Positions 1-9,486 are shown, counted from the first letter of the stretch. The stretch: DNA of 39,415 bases from Kordia jejudonensis (GCF_001005315.1 NZ_LBMG01000052.1:1-39415), one strand, 5' to 3'. Numbers and translations: made by a program. The notes: generated by a model from the sequence alone, not told the origin.

Positions 1-200
1 CTTGCTTTCTCATTATTTCTTCGTACAGACAAAAGGATCATTACAACTTTTTCCTTTTTTTTTAATATAATTCTTTTGCTAGCGCGAGTTTTAAACCGTA
101 TCAATACCGTTTACTACTTTTACATTTAAAATTTAATATTCTACATTTAGTATTTCCGCATCTAACAACGAAGCAATGTAGTTCCAAAAGTAAAACGCAT
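1..200. other. left flank, no gene seen
   Basis: AT-rich stretch downstream of the AraC-type regulator, which ends at position 201 on the minus strand. I see no convincing coding sequence, terminator hairpin or repeat here. Any neighbouring gene lies outside the window. Confidence 0.5.
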
Positions 201-1088
201 CTATAAAATACTTGCCTGAATATATTTCTTCGGTGTCGTTCCGTATTTCTTCTTAAACGCTGAAATAAAGTGACTCGCCGTACTATACCCAACTTTATGT
301 CCAACTTCATTTACATTATAACTTCCCGATTCTAAAAGCTTGCGCGCATATTCCATTTTATAATCAAACAAAAAACTAAATACCGAATCGCCGTAAATTT
401 GCTTAAAACCTTCTTTTAATTTCTTAATATTCAATCCAACTTGGTTTGCCAATTCTTGTAAACTTGGCGGCTCTGCCATATTTGCAATTACAATATCTTT
501 GGCGCGACGAATTTTCATTACATTATCTTCATCAACCAAAAACGGACATTGTTCTATATCGGCATCTTCACTTCTATTAAAATACAAACTCAATAACTCG
601 TACGCTTTTCCTTTTAAGTATAATTTCTTTATAGATTCGTGCATGTTATAATTCAGCATCTGATTCAGCACAACGGCCATCATTGGCGTTATTTCCTTAT
701 TATCATAATACTTTTTGTCCTTCTTATCAGCGTCTAAAAAGTGAATATAATTGGCTTCTGTAGAAAACAACGCATGAAACTTTTTTATCGGAATCAACAC
801 AGAAATCAACCACGTTTTCGGCATCACATCTACGTTAATAGGCAAATCGGTTTGCGGATTGTACAGCAACAATGCATGTTCGTCCAACACGTCAAAAGCA
901 TAGCGTCCATTATTAAAATTGAACTTACACTTCCCTTTCACACAAAAATGAAACTGTATAAAACTACTGTCAATTTCTCGGATAAGTTGTTGAGTATCAT
1001 CACTATCATTTTGAAGCTTCAAAATAAAAAACCCATCTTCTATTTGAGTCTCTTGTAAAGTACCTTGAGCGATATTTTTTTCTTCCAT
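201..1088 (-). CDS. AraC family transcriptional regulator (PchR-like)
   Basis: A 295-aa protein with a variable N-terminal sensing half (about residues 1-190) and a C-terminal AraC/XylS double helix-turn-helix. The first HTH lies around LQELANQVGLNIKKLKEGF and the second around VNEVGHKVGYSTASHFISAF, followed by the usual FKKKYGTTPKKY tail. The KLKEGFKQIYG wording is typical of the PchR/YbtA branch, whose members often respond to iron-siderophore or iron status. It is transcribed divergently from hemA across a 165-bp gap, so an attractive inference is control of the heme genes and itself in response to iron or heme. No operator could be identified by eye. The ATG at 1088 gives a normal-length protein. 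The family call is firm; the regulatory target is inferred. Confidence 0.88.
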   Translation of the reverse strand: MEEKNIAQGTLQETQIEDGFFILKLQNDSDDTQQLIREIDSSFIQFHFCVKGKCKFNFNNGRYAFDVLDEHALLLYNPQTDLPINVDVMPKTWLISVLIPIKKFHALFSTEANYIHFLDADKKDKKYYDNKEITPMMAVVLNQMLNYNMHESIKKLYLKGKAYELLSLYFNRSEDADIEQCPFLVDEDNVMKIRRAKDIVIANMAEPPSLQELANQVGLNIKKLKEGFKQIYGDSVFSFLFDYKMEYARKLLESGSYNVNEVGHKVGYSTASHFISAFKKKYGTTPKKYIQASIL

Positions 1089-1253
1089 AAGTAGAAATAC
1101 GTGTTTTGGCTTTATTTAGAATGATTCTATGTTAACTAGGTTAAAAAGCCTTATTTTGCAGTAAATTTACAACATTTTACATGTTTTTAACAGGAAACGT
1201 ATCTAAAAAACTTATAGCGATATAAAAAGTCCTTTGAGCGTTATTTTTATTTA

Positions 1254-2552
1254 ATGTTGAATGATACTTTTGTTAACGAATTTAAAATTTCTATGAAGCA
1301 ATACAATATCTCGCGACATAATTCTTTCTACTGTGTAGGACTAAGCTATCAGAAAGCGGAAGCTCACATTCGTGGAAAATTTAGTTTACCTGAGACGAAT
1401 CAAGCTTCAATTCTTGAAACGATACGTATTGAAAACATTGGCGATGGCGCATTAATCATTTCCACGTGTAACCGAACGGAAATCTACGGTTTTGCTCAAC
1501 GTCCTTGCCAATTTATCAAATTACTTTGCGATTATTCTAACGGAACAGCAGAAGAGTTTCAGAAAGTAGCATACATTCATGAAAACAAAGATGCCATTTC
1601 GCACTTGTTTAAAGTTGGTACTGGATTAGACAGTCAAATTTTAGGAGACTTCGAAATCATTTCGCAACTCAAAAAAGGATTCAAAGCTTCACAAAAAGTT
1701 GGATTGATCAACGGTTTTATGGAACGTTTGGTCAATGCGGTAATTACAGCTAGTAAACGTATCAAAAACGAAACAGAAATTTCTTCAGGTGCAACTTCGG
1801 TTGCTTTTGCTTCGGTACAATACATTTTAAAAAACGTTAAAGATATTTCAGAAAAGAACATTTTACTGTTTGGAACAGGAAAAATTGGAAGAAATACCTG
1901 TGAAAATCTAGTGAAGCACACGAAAAATAATCATATCACATTAATCAACAGAACGAAAGACAAAGCTGAAAAAATTGCTGGAAAGTTCGATTTGATTGTG
2001 AAAGATTATGAAAATCTCACGTCCGAAATTCAAAAAACAGATGTACTAATTGTGGCTACTGGCGCGCAATGCCCAACAGTTACTAGAAAAGACATTCATA
2101 CGGATAAAGAGCTGTTAATTTTAGATTTGTCAATTCCTGAAAATGTTTCACGAGATGTAATGGAATTAGACACTATTTCGCTCGTTCATTTAGATGCGTT
2201 ATCGCAAATTACCGATGAAACATTAGAAAAAAGAAAGTCGCACATTCCACAAGCGGAAGCGATTATAAACGAAGTAAAATCTGAATTTATTGCTTGGTTA
2301 GAAACGCGAAAATTTGCACCAACTATTCAAGCGTTAAAACAAAAATTGACAGCAATGAAAAATGCTGAAATCAATTTTCAACGTAAAAAACTGAATGATT
2401 TCGACGAAACACAAGCGGAAATCATCACAAACAGAATCATTCAAAAAATAACTACACAATTCGCCAATCATCTCAAAGATGAAAACACAACTTCAGAAGA
2501 AAGTGTAGCATTGATACAAAAAGTATTTCAATTGGAAAATAACTCAATATGA
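1254..2552 (+). CDS. hemA: glutamyl-tRNA reductase
   Basis: First step of C5-pathway tetrapyrrole synthesis: NADPH-dependent reduction of glutamyl-tRNA(Glu) to glutamate-1-semialdehyde. The protein is 432 aa as read from the ATG at 1254. An in-frame ATG at 1293 (MKQYNISRHNSF) is an equally plausible start. The catalytic site is visible as STCNRTEIY with the nucleophilic Cys72, followed by the NADPH-binding Rossmann segment NILLFGTGKIG near residue 200 and a helical C-terminal dimerisation domain. It is the first gene of a run with hemC-hemD, which it overlaps by the ATGA at 2549-2552, implying translational coupling. It diverges from the AraC-type regulator. I found no perfect TAnnTTTG box upstream. 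Confidence 0.96.
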   Translation: MLNDTFVNEFKISMKQYNISRHNSFYCVGLSYQKAEAHIRGKFSLPETNQASILETIRIENIGDGALIISTCNRTEIYGFAQRPCQFIKLLCDYSNGTAEEFQKVAYIHENKDAISHLFKVGTGLDSQILGDFEIISQLKKGFKASQKVGLINGFMERLVNAVITASKRIKNETEISSGATSVAFASVQYILKNVKDISEKNILLFGTGKIGRNTCENLVKHTKNNHITLINRTKDKAEKIAGKFDLIVKDYENLTSEIQKTDVLIVATGAQCPTVTRKDIHTDKELLILDLSIPENVSRDVMELDTISLVHLDALSQITDETLEKRKSHIPQAEAIINEVKSEFIAWLETRKFAPTIQALKQKLTAMKNAEINFQRKKLNDFDETQAEIITNRIIQKITTQFANHLKDENTTSEESVALIQKVFQLENNSI

Positions 2553-4126
2553 GTAAACTCATCAGAATCGGGACTAGAGATAGTGAACTCGCATTGTGGC
2601 AAGCTAAAGTAGTACAAGAACAAATAGAATTTCTTGGTCACAAAACCGTTTTAGTTCCCGTAAAATCTACTGGAGATTTAGTCCTAGACAAACCCTTATA
2701 CGAACTCGGAATCACAGGAATATTTACGCGAACGCTTGATATTGCCATGCTCAATAACGACATTGACATTGCAGTACATTCGTTAAAAGATGTGCCAACT
2801 GTTTTGCCAAAAGGCATTGTACAAGCCGCCGTTTTAAAACGTGGAAATGTGCGTGACACCTTGGTATTTAAGAAAAATGAAGAATTCTTATCGCAACGCG
2901 ATGCCGTAATTGCTACTGGAAGCTTACGCCGAAAAGCACAATGGCTCCACAGATATCCAACACATACCATTGAAGATTTACGCGGAAATGTAAACACACG
3001 TTTGCAAAAACTAGAAGATACTGAACACTGGAACGGTGCTATTTTCGCTGCCGCCGGATTGGGTAGAATTGGTTTACGACCAGAAGATTCTGTAAACTTA
3101 GAATGGATGGTTCCTGCGCCCGCACAAGGTGCCATCATGATTACCGCATTAGAAGAAGACTCAGAAGTACGAGCGATTTGTGCCGAAATCAATCATGAAG
3201 AAACTGAAATTTGCACAGGAATTGAACGTAAATTTCTAAACTTATTAGAAGGTGGTTGTACAGCACCAATTGGAGCCATTGCATACATAAAAGATGAAGT
3301 CGTTACGCTTGAAGGTGTGTTACTAAGTACCGACGGAACAAAGCGAATTTACGTGACACGCTACGAAAAACTTGGCGAACACCACGAATTGGCAAAATAC
3401 TGTTCAGATTTCATCATTGAACGCGGCGGAAAACGCTTGATGGATGAAATAAAAAACTCAGGAAAGAAAATCAATGTGTATTCTACCAAACTTTTAACGG
3501 AAGCACAGCGACAACTATTCAACGAAGGAATAGTTTCTGAAAGCAGCGATTTCATTAAAATCAGCTTAAACAGAATCAAACCACAAGTTGTTCGCAAACC
3601 GATCAAAAATGTGGTTATTACCAGTAAAAATGCGGTTGAAGCTTTAATCCAAAACTTCTCAGCAGAAGAATTACAATTTAAAAACATTTACTGTGTCGGA
3701 CGTAGAACCAAAAAACTCATTGAACAAAAAATTGGTCCTGTTACCAAATCGGCACGGAATTCAAAACTACTAGCGGAATATTTAGTAGAATACATTGAAG
3801 GAACTTCAGTAACCTATTTCTGTAGTGACATTCGTTTGGATGCGTTGCCAACAATTTTGGAAGAAAATCACATAGAAGTCACGGAAGTACACGCGTACAA
3901 AACCATGTTGGACGCTGAAAAACTACAAGACGGAATTGAAGGTGTTATGTTTTACAGTCCATCAACTGTGAAAAGTTACATATCGGCCAACAAAGCCAAA
4001 GGAATTGCATTTTGTATTGGAGAAACCACCGCAAAAGAAGCAAAACAACATTTTGAAGATGTTCGTATTGCCAAAGTTCCAACTGTTGAAAGTGTGATTG
4101 AGTTGGTGAATGAACATTATGTGTAA
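2549..4126 (+). CDS. hemC: hydroxymethylbilane synthase / uroporphyrinogen-III synthase fusion
   Basis: A 525-aa two-domain enzyme. Residues 1 to about 305 are HemC (porphobilinogen deaminase), polymerising four porphobilinogens. The catalytic Asp81 sits in HSLKDVPT, the substrate-binding arginines in TGSLRRKAQW, and Cys237 in LLEGGCTAPIGA, the residue that carries the dipyrromethane cofactor. Residues from about 308 to 525 match HemD, which closes the linear tetrapyrrole to uroporphyrinogen III; VVITSKNAVEAL and VMFYSPSTVKSY are HemD-like strands. HemD sequences diverge strongly, so that half rests on position, length and these motifs. The fusion should channel the unstable hydroxymethylbilane. 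The start codon overlaps the hemA stop. The downstream gap to hemE holds a repeat array. Confidence 0.94.
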   Translation: MSKLIRIGTRDSELALWQAKVVQEQIEFLGHKTVLVPVKSTGDLVLDKPLYELGITGIFTRTLDIAMLNNDIDIAVHSLKDVPTVLPKGIVQAAVLKRGNVRDTLVFKKNEEFLSQRDAVIATGSLRRKAQWLHRYPTHTIEDLRGNVNTRLQKLEDTEHWNGAIFAAAGLGRIGLRPEDSVNLEWMVPAPAQGAIMITALEEDSEVRAICAEINHEETEICTGIERKFLNLLEGGCTAPIGAIAYIKDEVVTLEGVLLSTDGTKRIYVTRYEKLGEHHELAKYCSDFIIERGGKRLMDEIKNSGKKINVYSTKLLTEAQRQLFNEGIVSESSDFIKISLNRIKPQVVRKPIKNVVITSKNAVEALIQNFSAEELQFKNIYCVGRRTKKLIEQKIGPVTKSARNSKLLAEYLVEYIEGTSVTYFCSDIRLDALPTILEENHIEVTEVHAYKTMLDAEKLQDGIEGVMFYSPSTVKSYISANKAKGIAFCIGETTAKEAKQHFEDVRIAKVPTVESVIELVNEHYV

Positions 4127-4167
4127 TAGGTGTTGGGTATTAGGTTTTAGGGATTAGTAAATATCCT

Positions 4168-4455
4168 AAAACGTCACTTCGAGTGATTTTCGATAGAAAA
4201 TTGTATCGAGAAGTGCTTTGAAGTAAAACTAGAAATGAGATATGAGTAGTGAGTTTTTACTCAATACTAAAAACAACGAAAACGTCACTTCGAGTGATTT
4301 TTGATAGAAAATTGTATCGAGAAGTGCTTTGAAGTAAAAACTAGAAATGAGGTATGAGTAGTGAGTCGTAAGTTTTTTTTCAATACTGAAAACATCCAAA
4401 ACGTCACTTCGAGTGATTTTTGATAGAAAATTGTATCGAGAAGTACTTTGAAACG
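4168..4455 (+). repeat. three direct repeats, each a nested hairpin
   Basis: The 404-bp gap between hemC-hemD and hemE is non-coding and holds three near-identical units of about 60 bp (4168-4229, 4279-4340, 4398-4455), with partly similar spacers giving a period of 111-119 bp. Each unit has an outer stem CACTTC/GAAGTG and an inner stem ATTTTC-gata-GAAAAT. Copies 2 and 3 change the inner C to T, which keeps a G-U pair. The third copy loses the outermost pair (GAAGTA). Spacers contain the recurring words gagtagtgag and tcaatact. This looks like a dispersed flavobacterial palindromic repeat, not a coding region. Confidence 0.85.
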
Positions 4456-4530
4456 AAAAATAAAATTAGATATAAGATAGTAGTAATGAGCCATTCTCAA
4501 TTCTCAATACTAACAACTCAAAACTAAATT

Positions 4531-5556
4531 ATGATAAAAAACGATTTATTTTTAAGAGCTTTAAAAGGAGAAACGGTAGAACGTCCGCCAGTTTGGATGA
4601 TGCGCCAAGCAGGAAGATATTTACCTGAATTCATGGAAATAAAAAAGAAGTACGACTTCTTTACACGTTGTCAAACACCAGAATTGGCAAGTGAAATTAC
4701 TGTACAACCCATTCGTCGTTACGGAATGGATGCTGCCATTTTATTCTCAGATATTTTGGTCATTCCGCAAGCCATGAACATTGAAGTACAAATGAAGCCT
4801 AACTTTGGACCATACTTGCCAAATCCGGTACGTACACAAAAAGATGTTGATAATGCTATTGTTCCAGATCCAGAGGTTTTAGACTACGTGTACAAAGCTA
4901 TCAAAGCCACAAAAGAATTGCTAAATGACGAAATTCCATTAATTGGTTTTGCAGGTTCTCCATGGACAATTTTATGTTACTGTGTACAAGGACAAGGAAG
5001 CAAAAACTTCGACAAAGCAAAGAAATTCTGCTTTACAAATCCTGTAGCAGCACATCAATTATTGCAAAAAATTACAGATACAACCATTGCATATCTCAAA
5101 GAAAAAGTAAAAGCTGGAGTTAACGCAGTACAAGTATTTGATTCTTGGGGCGGCATGTTATCGCCAACCGATTATCAAGAATTTTCTTGGCAATACATCA
5201 ACCAAATCATTGAAGCCTTAAAAGACGATGCGCCAGTAATTGCCTTTGGAAAAGGATGTTGGTTTGCGTTAAATCAAATGGCACAATCAAACGCTTCTGC
5301 TTTAGGAATCGATTGGACGTGTTCTGCGCGAAATGCACGCTACCTTACAGGTGGAAACATAACGCTTCAAGGAAACTTTGATCCAACGCGTTTATATTCG
5401 CCACCAGCGGAAATCAAAAAAATGGTGCATCAAATGATCAACGAATTTGGGAAAGACAAATACATCGTCAATCTCGGGCACGGAATTTTACCAGATATTC
5501 CATTAGACAATGCAAAAGCATTCATTGACGCGGTAAAAGAGTACAAAAGTTCGTAA
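4531..5556 (+). CDS. hemE: uroporphyrinogen decarboxylase
   Basis: Decarboxylates the four acetate side chains of uroporphyrinogen III to give coproporphyrinogen III, a cytosolic cofactor-free reaction. At 341 aa it has normal family length. The N-terminal signature [16 protein letters not shown] is intact, with the substrate-binding arginines Arg25 and Arg29; the catalytic aspartate is Asp74 in [11 protein letters not shown]. Further conserved blocks are [16 protein letters not shown] and the C-terminal [11 protein letters not shown]. It follows hemA and hemC-hemD in the same orientation, but the repeat-filled 404-bp gap makes it uncertain whether it is on the same transcript. Confidence 0.97.
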   Translation: MIKNDLFLRALKGETVERPPVWMMRQAGRYLPEFMEIKKKYDFFTRCQTPELASEITVQPIRRYGMDAAILFSDILVIPQAMNIEVQMKPNFGPYLPNPVRTQKDVDNAIVPDPEVLDYVYKAIKATKELLNDEIPLIGFAGSPWTILCYCVQGQGSKNFDKAKKFCFTNPVAAHQLLQKITDTTIAYLKEKVKAGVNAVQVFDSWGGMLSPTDYQEFSWQYINQIIEALKDDAPVIAFGKGCWFALNQMAQSNASALGIDWTCSARNARYLTGGNITLQGNFDPTRLYSPPAEIKKMVHQMINEFGKDKYIVNLGHGILPDIPLDNAKAFIDAVKEYKSS

Positions 5557-5566
5557 TTTTTTAAGT

Positions 5567-5574
5567 ATTTTTGG
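5567..5574 (+). promoter_or_regulatory. candidate -7 box (TATTTTTG)
   Basis: Matches the Bacteroidota -7 consensus TAnnTTTG and lies about 67 bp upstream of the delta-60-repeat protein start. I see no good TTTG at the -33 position, so this is a weak candidate. Confidence 0.35.
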
Positions 5575-5641
5575 CTGTTACTTAATGAGGACATGACTTT
5601 ATAAAACTCGTCATATACTTCATAATATAGCTATAACATAT

Positions 5642-7207
5642 ATGAAAAACTTTACACTCCTACTTTTTTTAGCAATCTTTGGAAACCTGTATTCACAGCA
5701 AATAACACGAGATACTTCTTTTGGAAATAACGGATTTTCCGCTTTTACCATTCAGACTGTAAACGATTTAACAGATACGGTTCTTTTACCAAATGGTCAA
5801 TTTATCACAGGATATGCGTCTGTTACTTCCGTTGGTTGGAGTTTGAGTTTGAAAAAAATAAACGCTGACGGAACTATTGATACTTCTTTTACGGGAGGTC
5901 TAAGTAGAGATGGAGCTATCCAATTTGAAAAATTAGTCTACCACAACGACAAACTATACTTTTTTGGATCGTATGCAATTTATCCATACAACAATCGTAA
6001 TTTAATGGTTGTTCGGTTCAATATGAACGGAGATATTGATACTACTTTTGGCTCCAACGGACAAACGTTGTATTCGTATGGTTCTGGAAATGATGATCCT
6101 TTGGATGTTGTTATTGATGCCGCTGGAAATAGTTTTGTATATGCCAAGCACAGTTCTGATTATTACTTGATGAAATTAGACGCCAACGGTATGATTGACG
6201 CTACTTTTGGCAGTGGAGGAAGTGTATATTTACATACATATAGTGTGTACAACAACAGCACCAATAAAATTTTGAATAAAATGTACTTGCAAAATGATGG
6301 AAAATTCATGTTTGTAGGTGCCAAAAGAAACTTATCAACGGACATAAACGAATCTTATTTGGTACGAAAATTACCTGATGGAACTGACGATCTTAGTTTT
6401 GGTACTAATGGCGAACTTGTCATGGCAAATACGTCTTATTCCTCAATAAAAGATGTACAATTTGATTATGCCAACAATACCATTTTACTGTTGCATCAAT
6501 ATGATAATTCCAATCAAGTGAGAGATCGAGTGTTTTTGTCCAAAATACAACTCTCGGACGGAGCTTTGCATACTACATTTGCCAATAATGGTATGACTTC
6601 ACAATATAGTTTTACAGGCGCTCCAAATCTATTTCTTTATCACATTACAGTACTATCCGATTCAAAAATGTTGGTTGCGGGAAGTGTGAGCGATTTTACG
6701 CCAAGTCCAAGTATTAACAGACAACTTTTTGTGATGCGATTTAATTCGGATGGCAGTATAGACTATTCAAGTTCAAGTAATGGCTACCATATTTTTGAAA
6801 CAACGCCTCCAGATTCTTCTATGAGAGCCGATTTTGTCAGTCAATTATTTGATTTGGATAATGGTTCTTTTATCATTGCCTATTCAGGAGATAGTGCTAC
6901 TCATGGTGCGCATTCCTATCTTGCAAAATTTAATGGCGCTACCCTTGGACTCAATGATGTTGATGACCAACGTATAAAGTTTGCAATTTCTCCAAATCCT
7001 TCAAAAGAATATCTCACTGTAACAAATTTAAAAGGTGCTTCCAATAGTTTTGAGTACAAAATTATTGACCTGATTGGCAGCGTAGTACAACAAGGAAATG
7101 CAAACTTCAATGAAAAAATAACGCTGAATGATTTGTCAACAGGCACATACATTTTTAGTGTACAATCTGAATTGGGGAAAAAATCTTCCAAAATCATTAT
7201 AAAATAA
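5642..7207 (+). CDS. secreted delta-60-repeat protein with T9SS type A sorting domain
   Basis: A 521-aa exported protein. Residues 1-19 form a Sec signal peptide ending before QQITRDTSFG. The body holds several delta-60-type repeats, each with a hydrophobic strand followed by a DGTIDTSF or NGDIDTTFGSNG motif. Clear examples are INADGTIDTSF, FNMNGDIDTTFGSNG and LDANGMIDATFGSGG, and these repeats usually build beta-propeller-like folds. The last 75 residues or so are a type IX secretion sorting domain (ISPNPSKEYLTV, then LSTGTYIFSV and the terminal KKSSKIIIK). The sorting domain implies export across the outer membrane through the T9SS and release or surface attachment. Substrate or ligand is unknown. 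It stands alone between hemE and a beta-barrel gene. Confidence 0.88.
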   Translation: MKNFTLLLFLAIFGNLYSQQITRDTSFGNNGFSAFTIQTVNDLTDTVLLPNGQFITGYASVTSVGWSLSLKKINADGTIDTSFTGGLSRDGAIQFEKLVYHNDKLYFFGSYAIYPYNNRNLMVVRFNMNGDIDTTFGSNGQTLYSYGSGNDDPLDVVIDAAGNSFVYAKHSSDYYLMKLDANGMIDATFGSGGSVYLHTYSVYNNSTNKILNKMYLQNDGKFMFVGAKRNLSTDINESYLVRKLPDGTDDLSFGTNGELVMANTSYSSIKDVQFDYANNTILLLHQYDNSNQVRDRVFLSKIQLSDGALHTTFANNGMTSQYSFTGAPNLFLYHITVLSDSKMLVAGSVSDFTPSPSINRQLFVMRFNSDGSIDYSSSSNGYHIFETTPPDSSMRADFVSQLFDLDNGSFIIAYSGDSATHGAHSYLAKFNGATLGLNDVDDQRIKFAISPNPSKEYLTVTNLKGASNSFEYKIIDLIGSVVQQGNANFNEKITLNDLSTGTYIFSVQSELGKKSSKIIIK

Positions 7208-7250
7208 AGTGTGATAGCGTGAGTTTATAACTTGTAGCAATTTAATTACT

Positions 7251-7286
7251 AGATTCTTAGAGCGCTGCGCTTCTAGATTTTTAGAT
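7251..7286 (+). repeat. isolated copy of the 24.5-kb repeat motif
   Basis: In the 286-bp gap after the delta-60 protein, the segment reading agcgctgcgcttctagattt closely resembles the acgcttcgcttttagaatt segment found three times at 24.53-24.96 kb. It is probably a fragment of the same dispersed intergenic element. I see nothing else clear in this gap. Confidence 0.45.
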
Positions 7287-7493
7287 GGTTAAACTCAAAT
7301 TCCATATGCTGAACCTGACTACGATTTTATCATGTATTATGGTAAAAAATTCATGAATTCGTTACAAAAATCCAATCAATAAAACTTTTTGGAGCATAAA
7401 ATGATTGCAAATGAGTTAATCTGAAAAAATGATGTCATATAATTTTACATCATAAAATAACTCTTGTTAAAAACAATCTTAAAAAATGAAAAA

Positions 7494-8084
7494 ATGAAGA
7501 ACGTAATTTTAATGCTAGGACTCTTTTTGATGGCTTTCCAAGTAGGAAATGCACAAGACACTACCACGAGAACAGGAAATTTTGGAATCAAAGGTGGTTA
7601 CAATTTGGCAGCAGTAAACTTTGACGGCGATGCTGATACTGGTAATCGTAGTGGTTTTCACGTGGGAGTTTATGGAGAATCATTCTTAAACCAAAACATT
7701 GCGTTGCAGGTAGAACTTTTATATTCGCAACAAGGATATGAAATTGAAACAAACAGCGGAACCTTCACACAAAAGTTAAACTACATCAACTTACCTTTAA
7801 TGCTGAAAGGATATCTAAGCGATAATTTTTTCTTAGAAGTCGGACCGCAAATTGGTGTTGCCATTTCTCATAAAGAAGAATTTGACAGCAACTTTGATCT
7901 ATTTGATACTTCGGAAGAATTTGATCCAAACAGCTTTGATTACGGTGCCAACTTTGGTACAGGTTTCAGAACCGATAGCGGAATTACACTAAGTGCGCGT
8001 TACCATTTAGGTTTGGGTGACATTTATGATGATGGAAGTCCGAAAAACCGTGTTTGGCTATTTTCTGTAGGATTCGATCTATAA
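7494..8084 (+). CDS. outer membrane beta-barrel protein (porin family, PorT-like fold)
   Basis: A 196-aa protein starting at the ATG at 7494. An upstream in-frame TTG at 7464 would add ten residues ahead of the signal peptide and is not preferred. The signal peptide MKNVILMLGLFLMAFQVGNA is followed by alternating beta-strands with aromatic girdles, for example FGIKGGYNLAAVNF, IALQVELLYSQQGYEI and GITLSARYHLGLGDI, ending in VWLFSVGFDL with a terminal barrel strand. This is the small beta-barrel family common in Bacteroidota outer membranes. A specific cargo or partner cannot be read from the sequence. A strong terminator follows at 8106. Confidence 0.87.
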   Translation: MKNVILMLGLFLMAFQVGNAQDTTTRTGNFGIKGGYNLAAVNFDGDADTGNRSGFHVGVYGESFLNQNIALQVELLYSQQGYEIETNSGTFTQKLNYINLPLMLKGYLSDNFFLEVGPQIGVAISHKEEFDSNFDLFDTSEEFDPNSFDYGANFGTGFRTDSGITLSARYHLGLGDIYDDGSPKNRVWLFSVGFDL

Positions 8085-8105
8085 AGAAAAAATAAATATG
8101 ACAAG

Positions 8106-8143
8106 AAACCATCATTCGCTTCTTTTGAATGATGGTTTTTTTA
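8106..8143 (+). terminator. rho-independent terminator
   Basis: A perfect 12-bp stem (AAACCATCATTC at 8106-8117 with GAATGATGGTTT at 8127-8138), 9-nt loop, then a T-rich tail. It sits 22 bp after the beta-barrel stop and overlaps the only possible N-terminal extension of the next gene, which argues for the later start of that gene. Confidence 0.9.
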
Positions 8144-8178
8144 TTTTATCTTACCTTCATATCGAAAACACAACGTGT

Positions 8179-8703
8179 ATGCAAACACAATTTTCCATAG
8201 CACTTCTCAAACAAAAAGACACAAAACCTCTTTTTGATTTGATTCAAGCAAATGCAACACGACTGCATCAATACTTTCCGATTACCGCGAAAGAAAACAG
8301 TTCGTTGGTTGCAACAGAAAATTACATCAACAGGAAAATCAGAGAAGTCTCGCGAAAGGAAAATTACACCTTCAAAATTGTAGATTCAACTACGGAATTG
8401 CCCATCGGATTATTAATCATTAAAAAATTAGACTGGATTCACAAAACCTGTGAACTTGCCTATTTTATTGATGGAAACTACGAAGGAAAAGGAATTGTAT
8501 CCGCAGGAATGCAGCAACTCCTCGCCTATTGTAAAGACGAATTGGAATTGCAAAAAGCAAGTCTTGTAATTGGCGAAGACAATCCTGGAAGCCTTCGTAT
8601 TGCAGAAAAGTTTAACTTTGCATTGACCAAACGTATTAAAGATGGACATGAAGATTTTCACGGAAATATTATGGACGTTTTACATTTTGAAAGAGTCGTA
8701 TGA
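8179..8703 (+). CDS. GNAT family N-acetyltransferase (RimJ/RimL-like)
   Basis: A 174-aa acetyl-CoA-dependent acetyltransferase read from the ATG at 8179 (MQTQFSIALL). The frame stays open back to 8098, but that extension runs through the terminator hairpin at 8106-8143 and adds no domain. The GNAT core is visible as LPIGLLIIKKLDW, then the acetyl-CoA pyrophosphate loop in GNYEGKGIVSAGM, and the late-domain ENPGSLRIAEKFNF-like strand-helix (here EDNPGSLRIAEKFNF), where RimJ/RimL-type enzymes have N.AS...EK.GF. The substrate may be a ribosomal protein N-terminus or a small molecule; it cannot be told. Its stop overlaps the next start (ATGA at 8700-8703), indicating co-translation with the EI24 protein. 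Confidence 0.88.
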   Translation: MQTQFSIALLKQKDTKPLFDLIQANATRLHQYFPITAKENSSLVATENYINRKIREVSRKENYTFKIVDSTTELPIGLLIIKKLDWIHKTCELAYFIDGNYEGKGIVSAGMQQLLAYCKDELELQKASLVIGEDNPGSLRIAEKFNFALTKRIKDGHEDFHGNIMDVLHFERVV

Positions 8704-9467
8704 TAAAAGATATATTTAACGGAATACAAGCCTATTTTTCAGCACTTTCTTTGCTGAGTAAACTAAATTTGTGGTCCTATTTTATACTGCCAATTGTAAT
8801 TAGTTTTGTATTAGGAATTTTTATTCTATTTACGGCATATGGACTTTCGGACAATATTGGAAGTTACATTGCCAGTATTTGGAAATTTAGTTGGGGAAAA
8901 GAAACGGTAACCAGCATCAGCTATTTTATTGGTGGACTCATTGTTATTGCTTTCGGAATTGTAATTTTCAAACATATTTTAATGGCAGTTGCAGCGCCTT
9001 TTATGACGCCAATTTCTGAAAAAATTGAAATGCATCTCACAGGAACAGTTACAAAACAACACATAGGACTAAAAGCACAAACCTCAGCGTTGGCTCGTGG
9101 AATAAGAATCAATTTACGCAATCTAATTGTGGAAATTCTCTGGATTATTCCGTTTTTTATTTTCAGTTTCATTCCCTTGATTGGATTCATTTTTCTATTT
9201 CTCATCTTTCTAATACAAGCCTATTATGCAGGTTTCGGAAACATGGATTATACGTTAGAACGATATTTTTCATACCGAGAAAGTGTGGATTTTGTCCGAA
9301 AAAACAGAGGAATTGCCATTGGAAACGGTATTGTTTTTATGCTCATCTTGTTAATTCCTATTGTTGGAATTTTAATTGTATTGCCATTATCGGTAGTAGC
9401 TTCTACCACAGAAACGCTCAAAGCCTTACATCCTGAAAAGTTTGCTAAAAATCGTTTGCAATTATAA
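8700..9467 (+). CDS. EI24 domain-containing membrane protein (CysZ-like)
   Basis: A 255-aa polytopic inner-membrane protein of the EI24/CysZ family. Hydrophobic segments lie near residues 22-48, 72-100, 140-180 and 210-238, with the typical family pattern of an amphipathic insert after VAAPFMTPISEKIE. CysZ relatives move sulfate in proteobacteria; in Bacteroidota the role of these paralogues is not established, so I give no substrate. It overlaps the acetyltransferase by the ATGA and precedes hemF by 92 bp, where a separate promoter is visible. Confidence 0.85.
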   Translation: MIKDIFNGIQAYFSALSLLSKLNLWSYFILPIVISFVLGIFILFTAYGLSDNIGSYIASIWKFSWGKETVTSISYFIGGLIVIAFGIVIFKHILMAVAAPFMTPISEKIEMHLTGTVTKQHIGLKAQTSALARGIRINLRNLIVEILWIIPFFIFSFIPLIGFIFLFLIFLIQAYYAGFGNMDYTLERYFSYRESVDFVRKNRGIAIGNGIVFMLILLIPIVGILIVLPLSVVASTTETLKALHPEKFAKNRLQL

Positions 9468-9486
9468 GCGGTAAACGTATTTCTAA

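Noticed and set aside
2638-3192. 184-aa antisense ORF inside hemC
   Set aside because: Shadow of the conserved HemC coding frame; no promoter or recognisable domain.
4168-4455. CRISPR array
   Set aside because: Only three copies, repeats of about 60 bp, spacers similar to one another, no cas genes.
8098-8178. Longer start for the GNAT acetyltransferase
   Set aside because: The extension runs through a perfect terminator hairpin and adds no domain; the ATG at 8179 begins the GNAT fold.
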